This document shows positions 23,001 through 34,421 of a DNA stretch of 64,000 nt, one piece after another (the first letter of the stretch is position 1; every line of letters begins with the position of its first letter). A program made the position numbers and the translations under genes. Origin of the DNA: Cynocephalus volans (lineage: Eukaryota; Chordata; Mammalia; Dermoptera; Cynocephalidae). The stretch is from contig NC_084471.1 in the NCBI RefSeq assembly GCF_027409185.1, forward strand, positions 8,152,535-8,216,534. The letters are read 5' to 3'. The notes beneath the pieces were generated by a model. That model was not told where the DNA came from. It saw only the letters and a list, made by a program, of their open reading frames with translations, and did not search any database.

Positions 23001-26000
23001 GTGGGCAGTGGTTATCTGCCCACAGCTGCCTCTCCAGCTATTAATTTTTACATATAAAAAGTCCACTGCTTCTCTTTTAGTGGCCAGAAGGTGTCCCCAG
23101 GCACCTGAGCCTCAGTTTCCTCACGTGGAGTTGGAAGGGTGATAGATAGCACCTACCTCCGTCTCAGGTGTGAGGATTTAGTGAAATGTGAGCAAAGTGC
23201 CTCTGCTCTGCTCCATGTGGCCCCTGTTGGGCGCAGGCGCTGGGAGGAAGGCCACTGCCTTTTATCAACTGTCACAGTGAGCCTGTTCCTTCCGAGCAGA
23301 GCTGGAATCCCACCACGCTTCTGGGAGGTAGGCATGTCCTCCAACGTGCTTAACAGGTGAGGGAATGGCTGGCTGGACCCTAAACCCTGCTCCAAGTCCT
23401 GTGCTCCTTAGAAGGCAGGCAGTAGGTTTATAGGACAAACAGGATGGGCTGTACCCCACCCTTTCCTGGGGGAGTCTGTGCTCTTGTCCTGGTCCTGGAA
23501 ACTTCTAGAAAAAAAAAGAGAGAGACTGGGGTGGGGGCTTGTTGTCCCTTCACTAATTCATTCCACAAGTGTTTGTCGAGTGCTCCTTGCACTGAGTGTG
23601 GGGGTGCAGCAGTGGTGGGACACACAGAGGTTGTGGGGTCTCTGCCCCTGGGTTAGCTGGGCATACATGCAGTGAGCAGGCCAAGCATTCCGAGCCCCAG
23701 GCTGACATCCAGGGCGCAGGAAACTGGCGCCTGGAGTGGGTGGAAGGTCTGTGTGAGCCTGAGGCCAGTGGTCAGGATCACGCCCTCAGAGTGGCAGACA
23801 TGTGAACTTCTTTTTCAGCATAGCACCCACCCCAGGCTGGCATCTGTGGGCCTGGGGCAAGTGAGAGGGTGTGGGGTGAGCAACAGAAAATTGGAAACCG
23901 GAGCCCAGACACCCCCCAGTGCCTCCTTGAACCTCATTTGTCCCCTCATTTGTCACGTGGGCACCGCAGTTGTCCCCCCCTCAGCTGTGGGAGGTCAGGA
24001 GGACATGCAGGGGAAGGGGCTTTGCAGGCTGTGAGGCTGGCTGCAGGCTGAGGGGTCTCATGTTGTTGAACTTGGCTGTGTACTTAGCTGTGCTGGGGGA
24101 AAATAAAACTAGCAAACATAGTCCAGTTGGCTCTAATGTCATTTCAGTTCATTTGCAGGACTCCCAACAATGGGGATTTCCTGCCATACTTTCCCTAAAC
24201 TGTATTCCCCAGGGACGTGATTTCTTTTATCAATGTGAGTGGGGTCTGTAGCAGAGGAATCTTCAGAATAGTCTTCACCCCTAGGGAGTTTACAGAGGGG
24301 GCCAAGGGCTGCGAAAAGACCACCAAGGGCCCGGTTAGCTAGGGAGGAGCCCATCAGGGAGGATCTGACATTTGAGCTGGGCTCTGGGGGATGAGCAGGA
24401 GTCTGCTGGTTGGGTGAGTGCAGGAGCACTTGGGGCAGAAGGGAGAGCGTATGCAAAGGCCTGAGCAAGATGGGCTGGACGTTGAGGGAGCAGAGAGCTG
24501 GGAGGTGAGTTCAGCATTGGGGCCATGAGAAGGTGCCTTGAAGGTAGGCAGCGGGGAGCCAGTGTGGGTGTTTGAGGCGCTGCCTGTTGGCTTGGGCAGC
24601 TGGGGCTGGAGGCTGGAGTGCTCAGGCCTCACTGCAGGAGGCAGGCTATAGGGTTTGGGTTGTGGGCTCTGTGACTAGGCCACAGAGAGGGCGCTGGTCC
24701 TGGAGGTGGCTCAGGAAGAGCTGGGCTTTGGGCTGCACAGGCATGGAGTCAGATCCTGGTTCCAGCCCTGCTTGGCTGCATGACCTTGGCAAATTGCTTA
24801 GTCTCTGAGAGACAGTATGTATCATGTGGTGTCATGAGGGTGGTACTCCAAGGTTGGCTTTGGAGTAACTTGGGGCAAGTTACTTACCCTCTCTGGGCCT
24901 CAGTTTCCTTACTCTGACTTGGTGACATTCACCACACCTGGGGCCTGGGGTTGACATGGAGATTACCCAGGGAACTCACGTCCCATACTTGCAGCAGGGC
25001 TGGCTCGAGGTTGGCCATTGTTTTGCTCCATGCCTGGCCCTTCACAGCCTCACCTGCTTTCCTCCCCACCCTCCCCAGCCTTAGGTGGGGCCTAGAGAGG
25101 TAAAGTAACACTCCTGAGGTCCTGAGCTGGGACTCAGGTCTCTCTGGCCCCAGAGTCCATAGCTGCCAACAAGGACCTTAAGTGGGCCCCAGGATGAGTG
25201 AAATCCCTGCACTGTGCCTGGGACATGGTAGGTGCTAGTCAAATGGGTGGTGGCCAGAGACCCCTGCTGTGTGACTCTGGGCATGGGTGGGGGGTGGGCT
25301 GGGCACCTGCAGACCTCCCTTTTAGACCTGTCCATCACATACCAGGGGCCCTGTGGGACAAGACCTCAGCTGTACCCAGCAAGGAGGCCCTGCCTGGGAG
25401 AGAGGCATCATTCTGAGCTCAACAAAGGGCTTGTAACCATAGCTGGGCAGCTGGAAGCTGCTGGGCCGGTTTGGGAGCAGAGGCCAGGCCTGGTATGGGA
25501 TCTCAGCACTGCTGCCCTGACTTTACTCCAGTATTCCACCTCTCACTTGGCAGTAGCCCCTTGAGGGTGTCAAAAAAAAAAGTCCTGTGTGTGAGCTGCA
25601 CTTCCCAGAAGATAGACACTTACGTGTCCTGCATCCTACCTCATCTCATATCATAGCTTCCCTGGGAGGTGGGCTTGTACAGACAAACACACCCAGGATC
25701 AGCCAGAGCACCATCCCTGAGTTGTTGGAGAGTAGGGAGTCCTGGTAGGGCTTCCAGGAAGGGAAGGGGCAGTCGGGCTAGGCCTTGAGAAGTGAGGAGC
25801 ATCTTACCTAGCCCAGAATAGAGCAGGGGTCACTTCCAGGTATGTGTACTGCAGAGTGCACGTGAGAGGCCCACAGCAGATCTCACAAAGGAAGCAGTGA
25901 GACCTCCATGTAAGCAAGGAACTTGGTTCTGAGCTTCCTGGCAGCCAAGGTAAAAAGGGGAACTGGTAGGGTTATGATAAGAAGAGAACACATATGGTTA

Positions 26001-26056
26001 TTTGTTGAGAGAACTAAAGTCAGGGAGGTATACTAGGGAGGGTGAGCAAACAAGCT
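20051..26056. other. CYB5R3 intron 1, left part
   Basis: No exon is supported. Old repeat traces: an AT-richer block at 20,630-21,040 with AATAAAGC on the - strand (possible LTR), an L2-type piece at 23,540-23,660, and MIR pieces near 24,740-24,910. The region 21,400-23,000 is GC-rich unique sequence in which an erythroid or alternative first exon could lie, but no specific one can be picked. Confidence 0.45.
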
Positions 26057-26070
26057 GTGAAACAGCTTTC

Positions 26071-26235
26071 TTTTTTTTAAAAGATGACCGGTGAGGGGAT
26101 CTTAACCCTTGACTTGGTGTTGTCAGCACCACGCTCTCCAAAACGAGCTAACCAGCCATCCCTATATAGGGATCCGAACCCGTGGCCTTGGTGTTATCAG
26201 CACCACACTCTCCCAAGTGAGCCATAGGCCAGCCC
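26071..26235 (-). mobile_element. CYN tRNA-Ile SINE, dimer
   Basis: Reverse-complement dimer with a T-run on the left. Flanked by tgaaacagctttctttttt (26058 on the left, 26236 on the right). The right copy of the duplication also borders the next SINE. Confidence 0.9.
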
Positions 26236-26254
26236 TGAAACAGCTTTCTTTTTT

Positions 26255-26361
26255 GGAGTTGTTTTTATTTTGGTGAGGGGTGGCTGGCTGGTAAGGGAAC
26301 CAAACCCTTGACCTTGGTGTTACAAGGCTGCACTCCTGTAACCAAGCTAACTGGCCAGCCC
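26255..26361 (-). mobile_element. tRNA-derived SINE, monomer (older type)
   Basis: Reverse-complement monomer with ggtgttacaaggctgcactcctgtaaccaagctaactggccagcc. A third copy of the duplication, tgaaacagctttctt, follows at 26362-26376, so it shares its target site with the neighbouring dimer. Confidence 0.88.
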
Positions 26362-26439
26362 TGAAACAGCTTTCTTGAGAGCCAGTGTTTTATGTGAACT
26401 TTGGGTTCAGGTTCTCAGCCTCTCCGAACCATGAGTATG

Positions 26440-26878
26440 CGCCATCTGCCCATTTATTTTGAAATAATTTCAAAGTTACAGTAAAGATGCAAGAACATAT
26501 GAAGAGCTCTTACATACTCTTCACCCAAATGTTAATGTTTGCTGTATTTGCTTTATATCTCTTTATATGTATTAGATAATATGTGTATATATGTATGTGT
26601 ATGTACATATCTGTTTTTTTTTTTAACCATTTGAGAGTTAGTTGCCCCTTTGCCCCTAAATACTTCGGTATATATCTCCTAAGAACAAGGACATTCTTTT
26701 GCCCAACTACAGGATAATTATCAAAGCAGGGAAGTAACTTTCTTACAACACTGTTATCTAATCCACTGTCTTTATTCAAACTTCGCCTCAGTCTTGTCCT
26801 TCATAACTATTTTTTCCCTCACCCAGGGTCTAATCTAAAAGCACATGTTGCAATCAGTCGTTCTGTCTCTTTGGCCTC
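26440..26878 (+). repeat. Old LINE-1-like fragment
   Basis: tgaaataatttcaaagttacag, gagctcttacatactcttcacccaaatg, ccatttgagagttagttgcccc, ctaaatacttcggtatatatctcctaagaacaaggacattct: a recognisable old mammalian L1M-type segment. Strand and subfamily are tentative. Confidence 0.55.
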
Positions 26879-27325
26879 TATATTAATTTCCTAAGGCTGC
26901 CATAACAAATTACCGTGAACTTGGCATCTTAAAGCAGCAGAAATTTATCATCTCACAGTTCTGGAGGCCAGAAGTCTGAAATCAAGGTGTTGGCCGGGCT
27001 GTGCTCCCTCTGGAGGTCTAGGGGAGGGTCCTTCCTGCTCTTGCAGCTCGTGGTGGCTGTCAGCAGTCCTTGACTTCCTCGGTTTGTGGCCGCATCATTC
27101 CAGTCTCTGCTTCTGTCTTCACGTGGCCTTCTCTTCTGTGTCTTCTCCTCGCCTCTCTCTTATAAGGACACTTATCACAAGATTTAGGGCCCACCTGGAT
27201 AATCCAGGACGATCTCATCTCAAGATCCTTAATTACGTCTGCAAAGACCCTTTTCCAAATAAGGTCACATTCACAGGTTCTGGGTGGACATAGTTTGGGG
27301 GAGCTGTAATTCAACCCACTGGAGC
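26879..27325 (-). mobile_element. MLT1-type MaLR LTR
   Basis: Classic antisense MLT1 start (tattaatttcctaaggctgccataacaaattacc), ctggaggccagaagtctgaaatcaaggtgttgg, ccttctcttctgtgtcttctcctc, and end gggggagctgtaattcaaccc. In CYB5R3 intron 1. Confidence 0.75.
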
Positions 27326-28149
27326 CTCCTAATCTGGTCCAGTTCTTTGGCCTTTCACAAAGAACTTTTCATGCATTGACATCTTTGAAGAGTTGTGGCC
27401 AGTTTTTTTGAGAATGTCCTTCAATGTTTCCTCGTGCTCAGGGTCAGGTTTATGTGTTTTTGAAGGAAGACCACAAGGCAGTGGTGGGTCCTTGGATGGC
27501 TTTAGGAGGCTCTCGAGGTTGGCTTGTCTGTTACTGTGATGCTCACTGCTTAGGGTAGTGTCTTGAGGGCAATCCTGTTTTCTTCCTCAGTCTCACCTCT
27601 GGTCCAGGTAGGTGCAGCTGCCTAGGACCTGACTTCCAGATGGCCAAGGGGGAGCTGCTGCATTATAGATGCCCCTGCAGGTGGCTGTGGGCCTGCTGGG
27701 GCCTGTCCCAGGCTTAGGCTCTTTCATGGCTTATTTCAGTCCTCATGGCCCATGGAATATGGCTTATGATCCTCATTTCACAGGTGAAGAAACTAAGCTC
27801 AGAGAGGCTCAGTGATTTGCCCAGGGGCAAAAACAGCTAGAAAGGGTAGGAGACTGGGTTGTCTGTCTTTGCAAGGGTGTCCCTCCAGGTAATCTAAGCA
27901 ATGAGCTCTCTGGCCACGGGACTTGGGCTTTCTGTTTTTAAAAAATCCTTTACTGGCCAGCCACCAAAAAAAAAAAAAAAAAAAAAAATAATAATAATAA
28001 TAATAAAAATAATTTAAAAAATAAAAAAATAAACCACCTCTTAGGTTCTTTTAGGTCTTTATGAGGCTGAGATGTGGGGGGCAGGGTGCTGGCAAGGAAA
28101 AGCCTCTCACAGCCATGGAGGAGAGAGGCTGGGCCTGATGTTGATGCTG
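27326..28149. other. CYB5R3 intron 1, unique-looking stretch with simple repeat
   Basis: A poly(A)/(taa)n simple repeat at 27,965-28,030 follows a ggccagccacc string and may be the tail of a nearly lost SINE. No exon recognised. Confidence 0.4.
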
Positions 28150-28330
28150 AGAGCATGGATTGGGGTTCAAATCATGGCTCCCTGCCTGCCAGCTGTGTGA
28201 CTATGGGTGAGTCCCTTCACGTTCTGAGCTGTCTCCTCATCAGTGAAGTGGTGGTGATGACAGCACCTACCTCATAGGGTTGTTGCGAGGTTAGCGTCTG
28301 TGTGGCGCTCAGCATGGTGCTGGCAATCAG
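28150..28330 (+). repeat. MIR SINE
   Basis: gcatggattggggttcaaatcatggctcc, ccagctgtgtgactatgggtgagtcccttcac, cctacctcatagggttgttgcgaggtt: a near full-length MIR in CYB5R3 intron 1. Confidence 0.8.
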
Positions 28331-29186
28331 GAGGCTGTTGGCCTTGGTGATCTGAGCAGAAATCTCAGAGCTTCAGGGAACCTGTGGATCACCTGGTCCC
28401 GTGTAGTTCAGAAAAGGACAGGGACTTGCCCAGGGTCACATAGCCAGTGAGGAGCGGAGCTTCCGAATGCCCAGCTCAGTGCTCCAGCTGCCCCTCAGAC
28501 CTGAAGGCAGAATCCCAGGGCTCAGGGAGACTTGTGGATAACATTTGTGGGAAGTGACTCAGTTTACCCAAACCTCACTGGCTTGTTCCAGTGGGCTGTG
28601 TGGGAGAGTGAGGAAGAGAGAGCTTCGACCCCAGTGGTCCCAAGGAACTGGGTTTAAAAATGCGGTAGAGCCATTTGGTCAGTGTAGGCCTCTCAGACAG
28701 GTGGATTCTGAGTTTGGGTTATTTGTCTGTTCATCTAAATAGAGCTAGAACTTGACATCACTTAATAGGTCCAGGGAAATTGACTAAAGGAAGGAAGAGA
28801 AGGAGGGAACTCAGATACACAGTGCTCAAGGTTAATTTTACTCTGAGCTTCCTGGCAGCCAAAGTGAAAAGGGATACATACTCAGATACGTAGCTTTTTC
28901 TGTCCCTTTTCTTCAGGGGAAAGGGAGCTTTTTTGCAGAACTTTTTCTCATGGTACTGAGCATAGAAGACGGAGTGATGCAGTGATAGGTATCGTGAGTC
29001 TGGTTCTGGTAACTTCTCCTGGCAGGCACTAAAATGGATGATGAGTTCCCTGGAGGAGGGTGGTGGCGAGGGGCATTCACGGTGCAGGGGACAGCATGAG
29101 CAGAGGCCCGGAGGTGCGAAGGAACTGGCGTGTTTGGGGGAGAGGCGTCAGGGGCCCCACCTCATGGGCCCATCCTGTCTTTTCAG

Positions 29187-29318
29187 TTGGGCCACGCGGT
29201 GCTGTCCCCGGTCTGGTTCCTCTACAGCCTGCTCATGAAGCTGTTCCAGCGCTCCTCACCGGCCATCACCCTTGAGAGCCCGGATATCAAGTACCCGCTG
29301 CGGCTCATCGACAAGGAG
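29187..29318 (+). CDS. CYB5R3: CYB5R3 coding exon 2 (residues 8-51)
   Basis: Begins after ttttcag and ends before gtgagt, 132 nt, phase 0 to 0. It encodes the membrane anchor ([15 protein letters not shown]) and the start of the FAD domain ([18 protein letters not shown]). Met24 in this exon corresponds to the first residue of the soluble erythroid form known in human. Residues 11 and 14 are Ala and Ser where human has Met and Phe, a mild polar change in the anchor. Confidence 0.97.
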
Positions 29319-30477
29319 GTGAGTGCTGGGGGCACTGCTGCCGCCGCCTCATCACATCCCAGCATTTTTGGGGCACCTACTGTGTGCTGAGGGCATGGTC
29401 CCCCACTGAAGGAGATTGTATTGTCTGCCCATTTTACAGACAGAGAAAGCAAGGTGATATCCCTTGCTAAGACCACCGGGAAGTGGCCGAGAGACTCAAA
29501 CCCAGGTCTCTCTGACCACAGAACCCATTCTATTCTACGGACCACACCCACTGTCCCACACAAGGTTGTCGTGGGAGGGGGCCCTCAGGCCCTTTGGGTC
29601 CACGCCCCCATTGAGCAGATGGGAAAACAGAGGGTGAGAGAGGCTGAGTGGCCAGTTCCTTGGAGACAAGACTCCTCCCTTCCCCCTTCCCTGCCCCTGG
29701 GGTCGTTACTCACGGCCCCTGCATGTCTTTTGCCTCCATGCGGATTTGCTGGGTGGTCCAGGCGACGATGCCCCACCTGCCCCAGCCCAGAGGCTCTCAC
29801 TGGCCACCCCATTTGTCACTTTTCTTTTCCAAACCTCTGATTGTGATTTAAAACAATCCTCTCCCAAGGGGGTAAAGGAAGGAATTGGTAAAGGGCCACA
29901 GAAATCAACTATATTATACAATGATAAATTAAAAAAAATATATATATATAAATAAAACCATCCTCTCCTTCCCTCGCCTTGCTGCCCAGTCAGGGCTGCG
30001 TCGCGGTTACTGTCTCTTGCCTGCCCTATTTCTGGCCACCCCCAGCTGCCTCAGGAGGGGCGTGGCAGGGAAAACTGAGTCACAGAGCAGAGAAAGTCAT
30101 CTGCCCAAGGCCCTGGGCTCCAGTCTCCACCCTGGACCTGTGCCTGGCCCGTTTGACCCACGTTCCATCCGTGTGAGTCTGCAGTCTCCATGGTGCGGAG
30201 TTGCAGGTTCCTGGACCAACGTGGCATTGTCTGTAATTGTCCCAGGAGTTTATAGAAAAGTTGAAAACCAGAGAGAAGCCAAAAATACAAAGTAATTTCC
30301 CACCTCCCAGATGAGACCGCACTTAACCTTTTAATATGTTTTTCTCTTTTAACTCACCATTATGCAAATGAGGGCTCTTGATATGTTTTATACATATGTG
30401 GGCACGCACACACTTTTTCGTTTGCCAAAATGAAACTGTAATGTTTGAAACATATTTATTAACTTTTTTTCCTTGGT

Positions 30478-30560
30478 GTTTTTTTTGCTAGCTGGCTGGT
30501 ACAAGGATTGAACCCTAGCCCTTGGTGTTGCCTAACCAAGTGAGCTAACCAGCCAGCCCT
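30478..30560 (-). mobile_element. tRNA-derived SINE, monomer (older type)
   Basis: Reverse-complement monomer: gctggctggtacaaggattgaaccctagcccttggtgtt and gtgagctaaccagccagccct. Diverged, in CYB5R3 intron 2. Confidence 0.78.
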
Positions 30561-30800
30561 TCTTTGTTGTTTTTTAATTCCAGAAGTAATGTATAATTTA
30601 TATACACTCACTATAAAAATTCTGTTTGTGAAATATGAGCATTCCATTCCCTTTGTTCCCCATCCCCACCCCATTACCACTTCCCAGAGTCCTGTGCAGA
30701 GGGCCCAGGTCACAGTTGGCATGTACCCACCAGACCTTTTCTGGGTATCACATTTATATGCATGTTATGTGCAGGGGTATAGGTGTATGCACACTTAGTT

Positions 30801-30986
30801 TCTTTTTTTTTTTTTTTGTCTTTTTTGTGACCGGTAAGGGGATTGCAACCCTTGGCTTGGTGTCGTCCGCACTGCGCTCAGCCAGTGAGCGCACCGGCCA
30901 TCCCTATATAGGATCTGAACCCGTGGTGGGAGTGCTGCTGCACTCCCAGCGCCGCACTCTCCCGAGTGAGCCACGGGGTCGGCCCT
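30801..30986 (-). mobile_element. CYN tRNA-Ile SINE, dimer with internal change
   Basis: Reverse-complement dimer with a long T-run at left. In the first-monomer half the usual ggccttggtgttatcagcacc is replaced by a gtgggagtgctgctgcactcccagcgcc hairpin-like string (30,924-30,951), so this copy has a rearranged anticodon-arm region. Confidence 0.85.
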
Positions 30987-31595
30987 CTTTTGTTGATAAC
31001 ATGATTTTTTTTTACCCAGCCATGCAATGTGGATATCTTTTCATGTTTAACCCAAAGCTGCTTTTTTTTTTTTTGACCGTCTAATATTTCATCATAGGTA
31101 TGTGACACAAAGGACCCTCCAGTCCCCCTTGATTGAGCATGTGGCAAACATCTTTGAGTTAAATCTTTGTCCCCACTCCTCGCCACCATAGCCTAGTGGT
31201 GGCTCTGCGGGGTCAGCAGGTGGACCTGCTTTTTGGTATTTGTTGCTGGGCTCTTCCAAGGCTGCCCTGCTAGAGGTTGCCCAGTGCAATAATTATCAGT
31301 GTCTTTCCTTCATTTCTGTTCTTTCTTCAAAAATTGTCTGGCATGTGGGTGTCTGACCTTGACCCTCAGAACCAGTGGGTAATCCTGGAGTCTCCTCCCA
31401 GGAGGCAGGCCTTGGGGCTCCTCCTGCCCTAAGTGCAAAGGCTTCTAGAGGAGGCAGCTTTGAGGCCTGGGCTGCTGGGGCAGAGAGGCTGGCTGCCGTC
31501 CTTCCTGGGATTGTCTCTACTCATATGCTGCAATGACGGGGCCACTGCTCCAGCAGATGGCAGAGGCGGATTCCCACCCCCTCCTGGATTTTTCT

Positions 31596-31767
31596 TTCTT
31601 TCTATTTTTTTTTTAAAGATGACCGGTAGGGGGATCTTAACCCTTGACTTGGTGTTGTCAGCACCAAGCTCACCCAATGAGCTAACCAGTCATCCCTATA
31701 TGGGATCCGAACCCGTGGCCTTGGTATTATCAGCACCACACTCTCCCGAGTGAGCCACAGGCCGGTC
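31596..31767 (-). mobile_element. CYN tRNA-Ile SINE, dimer
   Basis: Reverse-complement dimer in CYB5R3 intron 2. Perfect 19-bp target duplication ccccctcctggatttttct at 31577-31595 and 31768-31786. Confidence 0.93.
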
Positions 31768-32023
31768 CCCCCTCCTGGATTTTTCTAGACCACCTGACAT
31801 CCTCCCCTTGGGACCCTGGGTTCATTCCTCATTCTGACCTCCTTGTTATGTGGCCCTGGGCAGGTCACTGTGTGCAGGTGTGTGTGTCCACGTGTGGCAT
31901 CAGTGTTGCTTCTTTTAAGGACACTCAGGGGTGCTGGGGAGGAGCAGGGGTGGGGGACTCTGAGGGCCAGTGTCCCCTCTGCCCTGGGTGCCGTCGGTCC
32001 AGCAGCTTCGGGCCTCTTTGCAG

Positions 32024-32096
32024 ATCATCAGCCATGACACCCGGCGCTTCCGCTTCGCCCTGCCATCGCCCCAGCACATCCTGGGCCTCCCTATTG
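32024..32096 (+). CDS. CYB5R3: CYB5R3 coding exon 3 (residues 52-75 plus first base of 76)
   Basis: Begins after ctttgcag and ends before gtgagt, 73 nt. Encodes [24 protein letters not shown] plus the split Gly76 codon. Part of the FAD-binding beta-barrel. Confidence 0.97.
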
Positions 32097-32412
32097 GTGA
32101 GTCCTGCCCGGACCCAGCCCACACTGAGCCCGGCAGGCAGCTGGGGCACGAGGTCAGGCAGGCGGGAGCTTAGCGTTTCCAATAGGGAGAGCAGGGAAGG
32201 CTTCGGGGAGGAGGTGACAGCCGCCCTGGGCCTTCGAGGGTGAGTGTGTCAGAGTGAACGTGGAAGAGCCCTCGGGGTCGCTGGCAGTGGCAGCAGCAGG
32301 GGCAAAGGCGTGGAGGTGGGCAAATGGGAATCTCCGGGGGTGGAGGGGGCAGTGGGAGCTGAGGCCAGGCCAGGCTTTGCATGCGGGGGGTGCGTACAGG
32401 GCACTGGGCTGA

Positions 32413-32607
<195 letters not shown>

Positions 32608-33397
32608 TAGGGGGTGGCGGCAGAGGGCAGGGCTGGGGTTCAGGTTGAGGATTCTGAAACAAGGACAGGTCATCTACTGAAGAGGAGCCAGGAAGGCCAC
32701 CCTGCTGGTGCACATGCTCACACTCCTGAGGAGCAATGGCAGGGCCCCTTCCCTGCTCTCCTTCTGGAAAAGCCCAGGGAACTGGGGGCTGGGTGTGGGG
32801 GCCTCTGTGCCCTACACTGAACTCTCTGCACTCCCTTGAGGCCCTGCACACACTGTCCCCACTCTACCCCCACCCCCCACCTTCCCAGCCCTGGGCAGGG
32901 TGAGCTGCTCCTCTGCTGTCTCCCTGTCTGTGTGTGCGCGGTCGGATCATAGCACTGCTCTTTCCCAAGGCAGCGATCCCAAAGGGTACAGGGAAGGGAA
33001 TTGTTCCAAGAGTGATGTTTTTATGAGAGCACAAAATGGAAAGAATGGAATATCCCCCGGGAGGGTGTGGCTGAGCTGACTTCCCGAGCCTTTATTGCGC
33101 TGACAAAAAAAGGCAGGGTCCACACAGAGGGCTCTTGCTGGAATGTTCACACATCAAGCCCTCCGGTTGGGTGGCCTTCTATACCAGGCTAATGCTCGGC
33201 TTTCCCAGGGCATGTTAGGTGGGGGGCAGACTCCTGGGAGGATGGGACACGGGATAGGTAGTTTTGATGGGTGGATGGGGCACCACAGGGGAAGGCCACA
33301 CGCTGGCCTCAGAAGAACCCCAGAGGAGGTGCTGGCTTCCCACCGTGGGCAATAGCTTGCCCTGGAGACCCTGGGGCAGGGGACTGAGGGCTGCTAG

Positions 33398-33586
<189 letters not shown>

Positions 33587-34011
33587 TAAGAGCCTGGGGG
33601 TGCCGGGTACAGGGCCTGACTCTGCCCTGCCTGGGTAGGTGACTCTGGTTGGGCAGCTGTCTCATCGGGATGAGCTGGCCAGCACGTGGGCTGCAGACTG
33701 GCTGCTCTTGGGAACCAGCTGCAGCCCACAGACCACCTTTGTCTGGCTTACTCAGCATCTGAAACAAGCACAGAAAAGGACTGAGCTGGAGTCCTCTGGT
33801 CTACCCGACTCTGCTCTGCTCCCTGCAGAGAGGACATTTGAGTTGGGTCCTGGATCCCCACCTTCCCGTCCTCTCCCTCACCCTAACAGGCTGGGATTGT
33901 GTGGCAGCTGCCCTTATGTCAGACCCTTGAAGTAGGGGCAGGTTCTCCATCCTGTCCGACCCCCTGCACAGCGTGTTTGAGGACCAGGACTCACCTCTTC
34001 TTTCTCCCCAG

Positions 34012-34095
34012 GGAAGTTTGCCATCCGTCCCGACAAGAAATCCAACCCCATCATTAAGACAGTGAAGTCTGTTGGCATGATCGCTGGAGGGACAG
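34012..34095 (+). CDS. CYB5R3: CYB5R3 coding exon 6 (residues 155-182 plus first base of 183)
   Basis: Begins after tccccag and ends before gtaggt, 84 nt. Encodes the hinge between FAD and NADH domains ([21 protein letters not shown]) and the first half of the NADH-binding loop MIAGGTG. Confidence 0.97.
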
Positions 34096-34335
34096 GTAGG
34101 TGGGGCCCAGAACCCCTCACTGAATCCCTATGCGGCGCATGTTGTGGGTTGAGGTCGGCAGGTCAGGGTCAAGGTGTGGGTTGAGGCATAGGTTCTGAGC
34201 GCTCGTGAGCTGCCTGAGGTCAGGGGCCCAGGCCCATTTCCCTAGCACTTCTCCGCCCTCAGACACCTGGTACCATCCTGTGTGTACCCAGCAGGCGCTC
34301 ACTCAGTGCGTGGGGGGGTCCCGGCTCTTTTGCAG

Positions 34336-34421
34336 GCATCACCCCAATGTTGCAGGTGATCCGTGCCATCATGAAAGACCCCGATGACCACACTGTGTGC
34401 CACCTGCTCTTTGCCAACCAG
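34336..34421 (+). CDS. CYB5R3: CYB5R3 coding exon 7 (residues 183-211)
   Basis: Begins after tttgcag and ends before gtcagt, 86 nt. Completes GGTGITPM and encodes [24 protein letters not shown], identical in layout to the human NADH domain. Confidence 0.97.

Noticed and set aside
20051-29186. Erythroid-specific first exon of CYB5R3 in intron 1
   Set aside because: Such an exon exists in some mammals, but it is short and poorly conserved; no specific donor-bearing stretch could be singled out.
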